From contig CM043944.1 of assembly GCA_014529385.2 (NCBI GenBank), forward strand, positions 46,584,268 through 46,648,267: a stretch of 64,000 bases of DNA, written 5' to 3'. This document shows positions 1-12,903 of this stretch, one piece after another. The translations under genes were made by a program, and so were the position numbers. The notes below the pieces were generated by a model. That model saw only the letters and a program-made list of their open reading frames with translations. It was not told the origin of the DNA and did not search any database. This stretch comes from Adiantum capillus-veneris (Eukaryota; Streptophyta; Polypodiopsida; Polypodiales; Pteridaceae). The stretch's first letter is position 1; each line of letters begins with the position of its first letter.

Positions 1-495
1 ATTTTGAGCTTGCCTTGAAGAAAACCGGGCAATTTTCATAAGTTTTAGTGTAATTATCGGCAAAAGCATTAAATTTCGACCGAAAAACCGGGAGTATTTC
101 AAGTTTGCCCTTATTTTCTTCGGGTAGGAAAACTGTTTTTTTCTAGCCCTGGACTCTAGGAAATTGAAAACGGCACCGTATTAAGCTGCTGCCCCTACTG
201 CACGTGCGCAGTGCGCATCCGTGACGCGACAGAGAGGGAGGCTCTCTCTCTCTCCCCTACTGCACATGCGCGCAGGCCAGTGCTTGAAAAAACTTTTTTC
301 TAAAGACTTGGCAGACCTACATATTTGAAACAACAAAGGTAAATTGACAAAATTTGAAGGTTTTTACACCAAATTACACTAATTTTTCATTATTTTGTAG
401 GTTTTGGCACCTTCAAATATAAAATCTAGAGGTAAATTTTAAAAATTGTAGGTGGGATTACATTGAACCTAGGTTTTTTTCGAGCACTGGCGCAG

Positions 496-541
<46 letters not shown>

Positions 542-545
542 ACTC
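1..545. repeat. Direct repeat block, copy 1
   Basis: The first 545 bases, starting ATTTTGAGCTTGCC, recur at 5066-5610 with few differences. A shorter version starting at the ...GAAATTGAAAACGGCACC segment lies at about 2975-3375. The block contains the hAT-type MITE. The repeats bracket the CT-rich array, so the array is either a large direct duplication or part of a longer tandem array whose neighbour lies left of this window. Confidence 0.85.
278..489. mobile_element. hAT-type MITE, copy 1
   Basis: A 212-bp non-coding element bounded by near-perfect 15-bp inverted repeats, CAGTGCTTGAAAAAA on the left and CAGTGCTCGAAAAAA on the complementary right end. It is flanked by a perfect 8-bp target duplication GCGCAGGC at 270-277 and 490-497. 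Eight-base duplications and CAGTG-type ends are hallmarks of the hAT superfamily. The interior is AT-rich and folds back (AATTTGAAGG near 352 against CCTTCAAAT near 410). No transposase is encoded, so it would depend on a hAT enzyme elsewhere. Confidence 0.85.
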
Positions 546-630
546 TCTCTCTTTCTCTCTCTATCACGCAACTCGCTGCAACGATTGACCCCAGGAGCCC
601 GAGCCTGAGGACGTGCCATTGTCCCGACCC

Positions 631-695
<65 letters not shown>

Positions 696-846
696 CCCAG
701 TTCGTGCACCTTGGCTTGTTGCCACTGATTTGTTGGCCTACCCTAGTTCACCACGCCATAGATGGCACCCCCACAACCGGCTACGACGCTACAACGATTG
801 ACCCGAGGAGCCTGAGCCTGAGGCCGTGCCATTGTCCTGACCCGTA

Positions 847-919
<73 letters not shown>

Positions 920-1348
920 CTCTGGGTGAATTCGGGAAAATTGCTTTGCTCGAATTTGCCAAGAGGAGATTTCAAAAAGTTTAGTTTTCTTTATTTTGGG
1001 ACGGAATTTTTTCATTTCCCCTTGTCCGCGATCAGCATTTTTGAAATTGAAAATGGCAGGATATTAAGCTGAGACACATTTTTCCCGAATACGATGCGGC
1101 AATGTTTGTTCTTCTTCTTCTTCTTCTTCTGTGTGTGTTGTGTGTCAGTTCGAGAAAAATCATTTTCCGAAACGTACAAATATCCTTTGCTTGAATTTGC
1201 AAAGAGGAGATTTCAAAAAGTTGGGTTACTTTCTTTATTTTGGGACGGAATTTTTCCTTTTCCCAACGACATATTTGAAATTGAAAACGACATGATATTA
1301 AGCTGAGAGACATTTTTTCCGAGCACAGCCAATGTGTGTTCTTCTTCT

Positions 1349-1415
<67 letters not shown>

Positions 1416-1560
1416 TTGTGCACCTTGTCTCGTTTTCGTAGATTCGTTGGCGTACCCTGGTTCACCACGCCATAACTGGAGCCCCCACAACCTGCTACGA
1501 TGCTGCGACGGTTGATCCCAAGAGCCCGGGCGTGAGGCCGTGAGATTGCCCCGGCCCGTA

Positions 1561-1614
<54 letters not shown>

Positions 1615-1868
1615 TGTGTGTGTGTGTGAATTCGAGAAAAATCATTTCCCCAATCGTACAAAAATCCTTTGCTTGAATTTGCGAAGAGGAGATTTCAAAA
1701 AGTTTACTTTTCTTTATTTTGGGACGGAATTTTTCCTTTTACCCTTGTCCTCACCCGGTATTTTTCAATTTAAAAACGTCTTAGACACAATATTAAGCTC
1801 AGACACATTTTTTTCGAACATAGCGCAGCAATGTGTCTTCTTCTTCTTCTTCTTCTTCTTCTTCTTCT

Positions 1869-1940
<72 letters not shown>

Positions 1941-2086
1941 CGTGCACCTTGGCTTGTTGCCACTGATTCGTTGCCCTACCCTGGTTCACCACGCCATAGA
2001 TGGCGCCCCCAGAACCTGATACGACGCTGCAACGATTGACCCGAGAAGCCCGAGCCTGAGGCCGTGCCATTGTCCCGACCCGTACA

Positions 2087-2190
<104 letters not shown>

Positions 2191-2284
2191 GTGGGTGAAT
2201 TCGGGAATTTTTTTCTCCAAACGTACAAAAGTGGGACGGGATTTTTTCTTTTCCCCTTGTCCTCGTCGACTGCAGGCCCTGAAC

Positions 2285-2383
<99 letters not shown>

Positions 2384-2600
2384 GAAATGCCCCCTACACC
2401 ATCAATCGTTCATGCCTCCATTCCTATGAAACCCACAGCTTGAAAGCTAATGAACCCAAAGTATCGGTGATCCTTCTGGCAACTGAAACGGGCACGGTAT
2501 TAGGCTGAGACGCATTTTTCACGAAACCCAAGGAGTCAAGGACTCCAACAGTGTTAGAAAAAAACCCGAGCCTGAGGCCGTGCCATTGTCCCGACCCGTA

Positions 2601-2646
<46 letters not shown>

Positions 2647-2753
2647 TGGGTGAATTCGGGAATTTTTTTCTCCAAACGTACAAAATTGGGACAGGATTTT
2701 TTCTTTTCACCTTGTCCTCGATCCCCTTGTCCTCGTCGACTGCAGGCCCTGAG

Positions 2754-2815
<62 letters not shown>

Positions 2816-3109
2816 AAATGCCCCCTACACCATCGATCGTTCATGCCTCCATTCCTATGAAACCCACAGCTTGAAACCTAATGAACCCAAAGTATCGGTG
2901 ATCCTTCTGGCAACTGAAACGGGCATGGTATTAGGATGAGACGCATTTTTCACGAAACCCAAGGAGTCAAGGACTCCGTCACTCCTGGAAATTGAAAACG
3001 GCACCGTATTAAGCTGCCGCCCCTACTGCACGTGCGCAGTGCGCATCCGTGACATGACAGAGAGGGAGGCTCTCTCTCTCTCTCTCCCCTAATGCACGTG
3101 CGCGCAAGC

Positions 3110-3324
3110 CAGTGCTCGAAAAAACTTTTTTCTAAAAACGTGGCAAACCTACATATTTGAAATAACAGAGGTACATTGACAAAATTTGAAGGTTTTTACA
3201 CCAAATTACACTAATTTTTTCATTATTTTGTAGGTTTTGTCACCTTCAAATATAAAATCTAGAGGTAAATTTTAAAATTTGTAGATGGGATTACTCTCAA
3301 CCTAGGCCCTTTTTTTGAGCACTG
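3110..3324. mobile_element. hAT-type MITE, copy 2
   Basis: Same element as at 278-489, 215 bp, ends CAGTGCTCGAAAAAA and ...TTGAGCACTG. Its flanks read GCGCAAGC on the left (3102-3109) and GCACAGGC on the right (3325-3332), each one base away from the GCGCAGGC duplication of copy 1. The shared target site means this copy arose by duplication of the surrounding DNA and not by a separate insertion. Confidence 0.8.
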
Positions 3325-3430
3325 GCACAGGCGCTCTCTCTCTCTCTCAGACTCTCTCTCTTTCTCTCTCTACACGTAGCTCGCTGCAACGATTGACCCC
3401 AGGAGCCCGAGCCTGAGGACGTGCCATTGT

Positions 3431-3461
<31 letters not shown>

Positions 3462-3608
3462 AGTTCGTGCACCTTGGCTTGTTGCCACTGATTTGTTGGC
3501 CTACCCTAGTTCACCATGCCATAGCTGGCGCCCCACAACTTGCTACGACGCTGCAACGATTGACCCAAGGAGCCCGAGCTTGAGGCCGTGCCATTGTCGT
3601 GACCCGTA

Positions 3609-3657
<49 letters not shown>

Positions 3658-4055
3658 GTGGGTGAATTAGGGAATTTTTTTTTCCAAACGTACAAAATTG
3701 CTTTGCTCGACTATGCCAAGAGGAGATTTCAAAAAGTTTAGTTTTCTTTATTTTGGGACGGGATTTGAGCTGAGACACATTTTTCCAGAACATGATGCGG
3801 CAATGTTTGTTCTTCTTCTTCTTCTTCTTCTCTGTGTGTGTGTGTGTGCGTGTGTGTGTGTGTGTGTGAGAGTTCGGGAAAAATCATTTTCCGAAACGTA
3901 CAAAATACCTTTGCTTGAATTTGCAAAGAGGAGATTTCAAAAGTTGGGTTACTTATTTTGGGACGGAATTTTTCCTTTTCCCAACGGCATATTTGAAATT
4001 GAAAACGACATGATATTAAGCTGAGACACATTTTTTCCGAGCACAGCCAATGTGT

Positions 4056-4107
<52 letters not shown>

Positions 4108-4498
4108 TTGTGCACCTTGTCTCGTTTTCATAGATTCGTTGGCCTACCCTGGTTCACCATGCCATAACTGGCGCCCCCACAACCTGCTACGATGCTGCGA
4201 CGGTTGATCCCAAGAGCCCGGGCGTGAGGCTGTGAGATTGCCCCGGCCCGTACATCTCTCTCTCTCTCTCTGTGTCAATTCGAGAAAAATCATTTTCCCA
4301 ATCATACAAAAATCCTTTGCTTGAATTTGCGAAGAGGAGATTTCAAAAAGTTTACTTTTCTTTATTTTGGGACGGAAGTTTTCCTTTTACCCTTGTCCTC
4401 AACCGGTATTTTTGAATTTAAAAACGTTTTAGACACGATATTAAGGTCGGACACATTTTTTTCGAACACGGCGCACCAATGTGTGTTCTTCTTCTTCT

Positions 4499-4537
<39 letters not shown>

Positions 4538-4591
4538 CCACTACGACTAACCATCTCCCTGGTTCTCGGCGTTCGCGCACAATTGGGACAG

Positions 4592-4685
<94 letters not shown>

Positions 4686-4792
4686 TGGGTGAATTCGGGA
4701 ATTTTTTTCTCCAAACGTACAAAATTCGGACGGGATTTTTTCTTTTCCCATTGTCCTCGATCCTCTTGTCCTCGTCGACTGCAGGCCCTGAG

Positions 4793-4835
<43 letters not shown>

Positions 4836-5065
4836 GGAATGCCCCCTACATCATCGATCGTTCATGCCTCCATTCCTATGAAACCCACAGCTTGAAAGCT
4901 AATGAACCCAAAGTATCAGTGATCCTTTTGGGAACTGAAACGGGCACGGTATTAGGCTGAGACGCATTTTTCACGAAACCCAAGGAGTCAAGGACTCCAA
5001 CAGTGTTAGAAAAAAAACGCGGTCCAGTGTATTTTAACCGGTTGAAATCCTAAAATCCTGATTAG

Positions 5066-5610
5066 ATTTTGAGCTTGCCTTGAAGAAAACCGGGCAATTT
5101 TCATAAGTTTTAGTGTAATTACCGGCAAAAGCATTAAATTTCGATCGAAAAACCGGGAGTATTTCAAGTTTGCCCTTATTTTCTTCGGGTAGGAAAACTG
5201 TTTTTTTCTAGCCCTGGACTCCAGGAAATTGAAAACGGCACCGTATTAAGCTGTTGTCCCTACTGCACGTGCGCAGTGCGCATCCGTGACGCGACAGAGA
5301 GGGAGGCTCTCTCTCGCTCCCCTACTGCACATGCGTGCAGGCCAGTGCTCGAAAAAACTTTTTTCGAAAAACTTGGCAAACCTACATAATTGAAACAACA
5401 GAGGTAAATTGACAAAATTTGAAGGTTTTTTCACCAAATTACACGAATTTTTTCATTATTTTGTAGGTTTTGTCACCTTCAAATATAAAATCTAGAGGTA
5501 AATTTTAAAATTTGTAGGTGGGATTACACTGAACCTAGGTTTTTTTCAAGCACTGGCGCAGGCTCTCTCTCTCTCTCTCTTTGACTCTCTCTCTTTCTCT
5601 CTCTATCACG
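5066..5610. repeat. Direct repeat block, copy 2
   Basis: Second copy of the block at 1-545, beginning ATTTTGAGCTTGCC. It contains MITE copy 3 and runs into CT tracts near 5565 and 5634, where similarity to copy 1 ends. Between 5700 and 5800 the sequence becomes ordinary unique DNA. Confidence 0.85.
5343..5555. mobile_element. hAT-type MITE, copy 3
   Basis: Third copy, 213 bp, flanked by GTGCAGGC (5335-5342) and GCGCAGGC (5556-5563). As with copy 2, the retained ancestral target duplication shows it moved as part of the larger direct repeat starting at 5066. Confidence 0.8.
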
Positions 5611-5632
5611 CAGCCGACGGCCAGTGCAGGCG

Positions 5633-5668
<36 letters not shown>

Positions 5669-5799
5669 GCAGTGTCTGTCCGCCGCTGCCGCGCGCCAGG
5701 GAACACCTGCCGGATCATCCTGCTTCCGCCACGTGTCAGGGGGGGAGCTGGAATCCCCTCCCCTATTATCTGTAGTATAGATTATTAAGAGTAAGAAGT

Positions 5800-7283
5800 T
5801 GGTGGGGAAGTGCTAAAAGGTAAGTAAGTGAAGACGGGAAGGGGGGACAATTTTATGCAAGCGACCATAAGGCAAGCCAACAAGAGGGTGTGGGAATTGG
5901 GGTGCAAAGGGATGCTTATCACACATGCCAAGACACAACGCACATAACACGGAGTTGTCCATGATACATTGGCTTAGCTGAGGAAGTATGTGTTGAGTTG
6001 CGAAGGCAAGTTCAAAGCTGCCAAGTGTCGAGCCACAACTACGAAAGAGTTGAGTGTATCTTTTTCAAGAAAAACGACCATAATACCCCTCTAATTTGTG
6101 AAATTTTCCAAAATACCCCTCAAATTGTAACAACTGATAAAATCACAAGGCCTGCCAGGCATGATAAAAATTTCTTTTTGACATGCAATTTTTCAAGCCC
6201 CCTTTCATATGCTTTGTGTAAAGTAATCAACTTATATAATTTGCCATATATAACGTTAGCTTAAAGATGTAAATACAAAAAATGACAGGCAATTTTGAGA
6301 TTGTTTTGATAGGCAAAATAGCCATCGACAAAAAAATTAGGCGTCAATTTTAGGCCTCGATCTAAGGCTAGATCCCACTTTAAAATCATCACATTTCTAA
6401 GCTTTTTTAAAAAAAAACATAAGTACATAGAATTGAATTAAAAAAGCACCCTTAAGCTCTACACCCTAAGTTTTAGATCCCTATGCTCTACAACCCACTT
6501 TTAAAATTCTACATTTTTAAGCTCTAGAGCCCTTTTTACAAATTTAAATTGTAGATCCTTAAGTTGTAAATCCCACTTTAAAAGCTTTAAAGTTCTAAGT
6601 TCTAAAACTCTAGCGTCTCGGGGTGACCCTCCCCCTACTTGTGGATCCATGTAACATTTTCACTTTCTTTAATTCAAAGTTTTACCTTCTAATTAAAAAA
6701 AAAACTCTAGGTACTTATTGGATCATTGGAGACCTTACTTTAAAAGTTCTACATTTTAAGTTCTAAACTTAGCTTTAAAATCTCTAAAAAAAAAATAAAA
6801 AATCTTAAAAGATTAAAACTCTAAAGGATAAATTTATTCCATAAAGTTTTAACTAACAAAAATGACAACTTTAGTATAGGATAAAGAAGCCACTTTAGAG
6901 ACACTCAAGAAAAAAAGTATAATTTTGGATGGGATTTTACAAATTTGGTCAGATTTGAATTTTGAAATTTGCATGAGATTTTTCATGCAAAGACGGATTA
7001 GGTAATACCAAGATTGATATTTTTTTAATTTAATTTTAGCATTTAATTTGAGAAAGTTTAAATTTTGAGGTCTTTTAGGGGTTAGAAACACCCAAGGCCC
7101 AGTAATGATACAGTTTTCAGTAAATCACAAGTTGACACATAAGCAAGATTTCTAGCATATTTCAAATTTTTGTCTCTAAATTGGAGCGTGCATGACTTTT
7201 AAAAGGCACATATGTTACAACTGGCTCCTTTACTCTATTACCTCAAGTTTTACCCTATTACCTCAAGTTTCAAGGGATGAACC
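5800..7283. other. AT-rich intergenic DNA, no gene seen
   Basis: No open frame with recognisable protein content. From about 6340 to 6840 the sequence is a very degenerate array of short units resembling AAGCTCTA and TTTTAAAA, which looks like decayed low-complexity DNA. Confidence 0.6.
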
Positions 7284-7383
7284 AAATTTTCAAAATGAAA
7301 AGGTGGGTAAAAGAACTTCTCATATTTCAAAATGAAAAGGTGACTAAAGAACTTCTCATATTTCAAAATGAAAAGGTGACTCT
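7284..7383. repeat. Short tandem repeat, 36-37 bp unit, about 2.7 copies
   Basis: Units starting CAAAATGAAAAGGTG lie at 7291, 7328 and 7364, with TAAAGAACTTCTCATATTT between them. Directly upstream, TACCCTATTACCTCAAGTTT is also repeated (about 7240-7280). No coding content. Confidence 0.8.
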
Positions 7384-7562
7384 TGAGATTTGTGGAGCCT
7401 CTAAGATTTTGTCATTTAAGATGTAAGATTGTCAATGTTTCATGCTTCCAAAGGCAGGTATGTTGCTACCATTTTGTAAGCACGTCAAATTTTGTGATAT
7501 CTTGGAAGATGCTCGCCATCTTTTGAGGGGAAAAGGGATGGATGTGATACGTGTCAGAGAGA

Positions 7563-7598
<36 letters not shown>

Positions 7599-7707
7599 CC
7601 TCTCAGGTTGGGAAACGGAAAAACAAAAGAGGGGGATGTTTTTGCTGTGGGTACGCTTGGTGAACTCGAGACAGGCGCGCGAACTGAGGAGCAGTGAAAG
7701 CGATGGT

Positions 7708-7763
<56 letters not shown>

Positions 7764-7882
7764 CTCAGCAAGGATCAGCGTGTTGGCATATGGAGCCACG
7801 CCCTGCGTGAAACAGAGAGGAAGGAAAGGGCTCGAGAGGAGAGGGACGGGGATTGTTTTGATGTCAGTGCTGGAGCTAGCGT

Positions 7883-7928
<46 letters not shown>

Positions 7929-8668
7929 GGAGCTGCAGCAAGGCACGACTGAGAAAGGGGGTGGCTTGGGTTGCAAAGATGAGGCGAGACGGCCTGTGTC
8001 AATACGATGGCGAACGCAGAGAGATGGAGATGTTGTGCGCACAAGAATTGGGGGAGGACGCAGGGGGGTTTCTTTTGCTTTCGGTTTCAAAGATTCGAAA
8101 CGATTTGAAACGAATCTAGGGGAGAATTAAATTAATGGGTTGTATGTAGACCCAATATGCTCAACCTAAAATCTTTTCCTTGATATATAAGAGTTCATTT
8201 CATATTTCAAAACTAAAGACATGTCCATCATTAAACTTACACAATTCATTTCAATGAGTGCCCACTATCTTATTTCAACCAATCAACATTTTTGACCTAT
8301 CAAAAAATGCTTAAAAATACAACTCAACCTTTTTTCCTATTTTAGTCAGCAAAAAGAGAAGGCAACGCTATAACCTTGCCCTTTGGGCAGCCAAAAATTC
8401 CCAAAATACCCTTCTATCTCTTTTGGTTGGATTCTTCAAGAGTTTCTAATCTTTATTCTTTTGTAACAATTGAGATCAGCTTTTGAGTGCTTAGCTTGTT
8501 ATTTGTCGCAAATTACTTAATGATCAAGCATTCATTTCCAAAGCCTTCATAACCAACTCCGATTCTAGTTTTAGCATCTTGTATTGATAGACAATCAATC
8601 CTCTCATGGAAAGCTGCAAATTTTTTAATCTCGAAATTTTGAGAACTTTGAAGGGCATTTTGGGAATT
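7384..8668. other. Microsatellite-bearing DNA, no gene supported
   Basis: Contains a (GA)n tract at about 7563-7594 and (CT)n tracts at about 7709-7760 and 7883-7926, separated by mixed GC-richer DNA. Long frames through these tracts (for example 7636-8130) are made of Ser-Leu or Glu-Arg runs, with no family match I can recognise. Beyond 8130 the sequence is AT-rich and featureless. Confidence 0.55.
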
Positions 8669-8830
8669 TTTGACAAAATATTAGCGGTGGTTTGGGAATT
8701 TCTGAAATTGCTACTCCTTGAAATTTGAGGGGTATACTGGGTACGATTCTAGAAGTGATGTTTGGGAATTTATGACATAATATTAGGGGTGGTTTGGGAA
8801 TTTCTTAAATTTGAGGGGTATATTGGCCTT
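8669..8830. repeat. Imperfect tandem duplication around TTTGGGAATTT
   Basis: The segments starting GACAAAATATTAGCGGTGG (8669) and GACATAATATTAGGGGTGG (8773) share about 55-70 bp, including TTTGGGAATTTCT and TTTGAGGGGTATA. The same motifs also occur near 8400-8420, so this is a decayed local repeat. Confidence 0.6.
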
Positions 8831-9620
8831 CCATTGGCCACACATACTTATACTACCTACTAGTAGCTCGTTATTTATATTTGTTAGTTTCCTAGATTCC
8901 TAGGAATCGTTGCCAAGGTGAAGGGCCTTCAACCTCCAAAAGGAGGATTCAATCATGGGTGCCATAGAAGAATGCCTCTACTTGGCTACCCTACACCACA
9001 TAGGCTCACATGAAGATATGTTGTAACCGGACAAATTTTTTTTAAAGAAAATATGATTTGGCCCCTGCTCCCTGCTCATGGCCTCTTCCTTGCATGACGT
9101 ATCTTGCCTCCCGACGACTTTGTAACGCGACACCTTCCTCACGTGCTTGCACGACATCCATCCCACCCTTGCCTCTATCCCACCTCGTACGCCTTTTGCT
9201 TGCACGGCCTAGGCCTAGCATCGAAGAAGATTCCCACTAATAAAATTTAAAAAAAGATTGGGTACCCCCTACCTGGCCTACTACCATACTGGCTCTTCAT
9301 TAAAAAAACTCATTTTTCATGATCCTCCCGAATATTCCCCCTCCCCAAAAAAAACCTCCACGTCAGCACCCACTCAGCAACTCGGCCTGCCGCCCTCGCC
9401 CAGCTCGGAGCCTAACCTCCCCTCCCCCCCCTTCCTCTGTCAGCTCTCGCACACCAGATACAGTCCCCTGGTCTATTCGGAGTTGGGCTGGCGTGAGCAC
9501 CCTCTGCTTGGCCCTAACCCTGAACGCCCATTGCCTCGCCTCCTTCCGCTCTCAACCCCTACTTGAATTGTACTCCAGCTGGCTTCGAAATTCCAGACCT
9601 GAACGAGCTTGCAGATATTG
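8831..9620. other. Non-coding DNA, C-rich near 9260-9560
   Basis: Two short open frames (9058-9240 and 9258-9566, plus) have Ser/Pro-rich compositions and no recognisable domain, conserved motif or splice context. I see nothing supportable as a gene. Confidence 0.5.
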
Positions 9621-9623
9621 CAC

Positions 9624-9668
<45 letters not shown>

Positions 9669-9800
9669 CCTAGCTGCTCCTCTCAGACGGATATCCCCTC
9701 CCCCAAAGGGAAAATAGAGGTCAACCCCCACTCTCTCTCTCTGCGACCTGTCGCGAGCAAGCGATGCTTCCGCTCCAACCCCTGGTTGCGCTACATCGCG

Positions 9801-9845
<45 letters not shown>

Positions 9846-9908
9846 TCGTGTCCTTGCACCCGTAGCCTGCATGCTTAATCTCTCCGTTTGTCTCCCCAGG
9901 AGCCTGAG

Positions 9909-9946
<38 letters not shown>

Positions 9947-10009
9947 CCTCCCTTGAGAGAGTGCCTCTGCTATTCCCTCCACCCCCTTCAGAAATCGGCC
10001 ATCGAGGGC

Positions 10010-10056
<47 letters not shown>

Positions 10057-10060
10057 TTCG
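9621..10060. repeat. Four (GA)n microsatellites in a row
   Basis: GA tracts lie at about 9628-9666, 9802-9841, 9911-9943 and 10013-10053, separated by 70-135 bp of C-rich sequence. Their purine strand is the plus strand, opposite to the CT tracts at the window start. Confidence 0.85.
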
Positions 10061-10197
10061 TTGTGTGTGTAGAGGGAGTATGCCACCCACATGTCGTGCG
10101 GGCGATATCCAGGCGTCGACGCCGCTTTTACTTGCCCCATAGCCAGCAGCGCCGCCCGACAGAGCTGGAGAAAAATTGGGGTCCAGTGTATTTTAAC

Positions 10198-10818
10198 AGA
10201 CTGGCTTGTGCTACCAACCGTAAGACCAGCATCTTTCATAGATTCTTCCTTACCCTCCATTTTTCTTAAAAATATTTTGGCCTGTATAATATTCGGTGCG
10301 ATTCTGGGAGTGGGGTTTTAAGGGAATCTAGGAAAAGGAAAAGAGGAGGAAAAGTGCAGCCGTAGCCAGGTGGCGAGTGTGACAAGTCAAACGAAGCAAT
10401 CAACGTGCAAGGAGTAGATGGCATGCAGGCGACAGGAACGAAGTAAGATTGGCGTCAGGTGGTAGTAGAAGCTCCGTGCTGGCAGGAGGTGAGCACGAGT
10501 TGGTGGGTGGCTCAGACTTGCGCGACAGATAAGGTAGGAGCAAAATTATTTTTTCAAACCTGTGGGTTTGCTACTTCGACGAGCAGCTGCGCGCCGCCTT
10601 GCACTGGCTTGGCTTAAAGCATCGATTTCATTGTTGCTGCGGTCTATGTCGTGCGATCGACCTCGAAAGTTGCTACCTGAGTTTTGCTTGGATTTAAGTG
10701 TTCCAACCTGGAATCGTTAAAGATTCCATGTAATTGATAGGGACCGAGGAGTGGTAGCCTCTCGAGAATCTTTCTGCGAGGTTACAGTTTTTGTTCTTCT
10801 TCACCTCCCAGTGCAGTT

Positions 10819-10855
<37 letters not shown>

Positions 10856-11296
10856 GGATAGGATAGTTGATGGTTGAGGGCTCTCAAGATTCTTGCGACA
10901 TTAAAATCTCTGTAAAACCAGCTAGTTGGGCTCTTTGTAGTGAATCACCGATCTCTCACAGGCGCAACCGAGTGATCCTCACAAGGGGTATTGGAGAATC
11001 CTACAGAGGTGCCAAACAAGGCAGGGTGAAGCCCTAAACGACTGTGTGAGAGTGCTGATGCATGTGGGAACACCCTGCATGAGAAGCTATTAAGGCTTGG
11101 GAAAGGCAGGAAGTAGGAATCTTTTGAATCTCAGAAGATTCTACAAATAAAACTAACTTGATAGGTGGCCCAAACGGTCTTATCAAGAGGAATGTAAAGA
11201 GATTTCCTTTGATCTTCAAAGGGAAGTTGCCTTGAAGAGCTAAATGGAAGAGGCAAGTCGCAACGCATAGGGGAAGGCAAGCAAGCGACCATTTAG
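10198..11296. other. Intergenic DNA with one (CT)n tract, no gene seen
   Basis: Balanced base composition, one CT tract at about 10818-10852, and no frame with recognisable protein similarity. Parts (10700-11040) have the texture of an old LTR or UTR, but I can find no paired copy or terminal motif. Confidence 0.45.
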
Positions 11297-11465
11297 TGTA
11301 TTGAAACCCTTGAAACTTGGTTCATTGAAAATTCTTTTACTTTGCAAGTTTGTGGGAATCATAGTATTGCAAATCATTCAGTGTATGCTACCCATTAAAA
11401 CTTGGTTCGTTCACAATTTTCTTTTATTTTGCAAGTTTGTGGGTACCATAGTCATATTCCACTTC
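11297..11465. repeat. Tandem duplication of about 84 bp
   Basis: Segments at about 11297-11379 and 11381-11465 share ...AAACTTGGTTC...ATTCTTTTA.TTTGCAAGTTTGTGGG...CATAGT, with roughly one difference in six by eye. Non-coding. Confidence 0.7.
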
Positions 11466-11561
11466 TATGCAGCACATGTTGAAATGAATCTTATGCTATC
11501 TTTTATCTAGAAAATAACTTAAGAACTTCATTCTCAATATTGACTTCCATATGCAAAGAAT

Positions 11562-11960
11562 TGTCAGAATTAGGTTTGCAGGGATGCACATGCAACTCGA
11601 AAAAGATGAAGAAGCTCAAGGCACACAACAAAGAGTGTATTTCTAAGTGTGCAAATGGAAAGATAAGTTAGCCCTAAAGTGATGGCTGTAGATACAATGC
11701 ACATGGAAAAAACCTCCTAGTGAGAGACAAAGTGACCTAGTGGGCCTAAGTGTGTCCACACACATCACTACCACATATATGGTAACAAATCCCCCTTGGG
11801 AGTGATGCAGTGAATGAGAGTTGGGACATAGTGTATAGGGAAGTGTCATGCCCTAAGGACATGATCAATCCACAAAGGGAAGCAAGCCCAAAGCTTTTTG
11901 GAAAGCTTCGAACTTCTCATGAGGCAATGCATGCCTTTGTGATAAAATCTGCAAGGTTGT
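11562..11960 (-). mobile_element. Truncated Copia relic related to the element at 19,433-24,595
   Basis: An LTR-like stretch at 11562-11787 starts TGTCAGAATTAGG and ends GGTAACA, matching the 227-bp LTR of the complete Copia at 19,433 in length and order. It is followed by a purine tract on the minus strand (AAGGGGGATT, 11788-11797) and by about 140 bp matching the extreme 3' end of that element's RNase H region. Similarity stops near 11,960, so the rest of the element is missing. No target duplication can be tested. Confidence 0.85.
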
Positions 11961-12117
11961 CCATTTTAAAGATTTTCCTTCAAAGAATCGAGTTTTCATA
12001 GCCCTTCCAAAGAATTTCTCTTCATTGTTGTCTCCTCATCCCCTTCTGTGTTGCTCTTCTCTTGTGCGGTGGTTCTGGTTGTGTGTGTGCATGAATCCCC
12101 CATGCCATTTGTGGTGT

Positions 12118-12162
<45 letters not shown>

Positions 12163-12903
12163 TGTTGTGTTTAGTTGAGAGATGAGGGATGATTACGTTA
12201 ATGGGTGTGTGATGAGCGGCATTCTTTATGAGCGTGTGTGTGCTTAGGTGTGTGCGGGTAAGTGATTGCATTGAATTTTTTGTATAATTGTGTTTTTCAA
12301 GAGGATCGGGGTGTTGTTTTTATGCCTGAGCTATCGAGAGGCATACTTTGTGGTGTCAAGTGTGTTTCCACCTCCTTATCTATGCCTCTAATATTAGAAA
12401 TGTTCTTACCTTAGTAGGCCCATTCCTGTGTGACAACCAATAAAACCAATATTGCACCAGAATAAGCTCCAAAATTTCTCATTAAGCTATATAAAAGAAA
12501 AACACTTGTTCCTGGAGATGTCATTGTTGGAAGTTACTTGCCACCTATGATCATCGTTTAGCTTGCCCTCTTCCTAAGAAATCCCCAGAGATCTCAATGC
12601 ACAACCTACTAATTATGAGGCCGGATCATTTTTGCTTAGCTTCCCATCATATTGAAAATTATAAACCTAACATGCAATATATCCACATTGAGCACGTTAA
12701 ACCTAGAAATAATTATCACACATTAAGAACCACAGACACTCAATTGTGAGACCATGTCACCTTCCTATTCACAAATAATTGACGGATTAATCTCCAATCT
12801 AGTAAACTTAGCTGATCATCAACATCTTGAAGAGATTAATTCAATCGTGATGAAATGAGATGCATAGTATCCGGAGCTACTGTAATTTTTTTCAAACCGG
12901 CAA
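11961..12903. other. Non-coding DNA with a (GA)n tract
   Basis: A GA tract at about 12122-12159 is the only clear feature. The remainder is AT-rich, with no coding signal I recognise. Confidence 0.5.

Noticed and set aside
7636-8130. A 164-codon gene spanning two CT tracts
   Set aside because: Much of it is Ser-Leu repeats and the opposite strand has an equally long frame; the unique parts show no domain.
10700-11040. An LTR of another retrotransposon
   Set aside because: The texture is suggestive, but I found no second copy, no TG...CA boundary pair and no primer site next to it.
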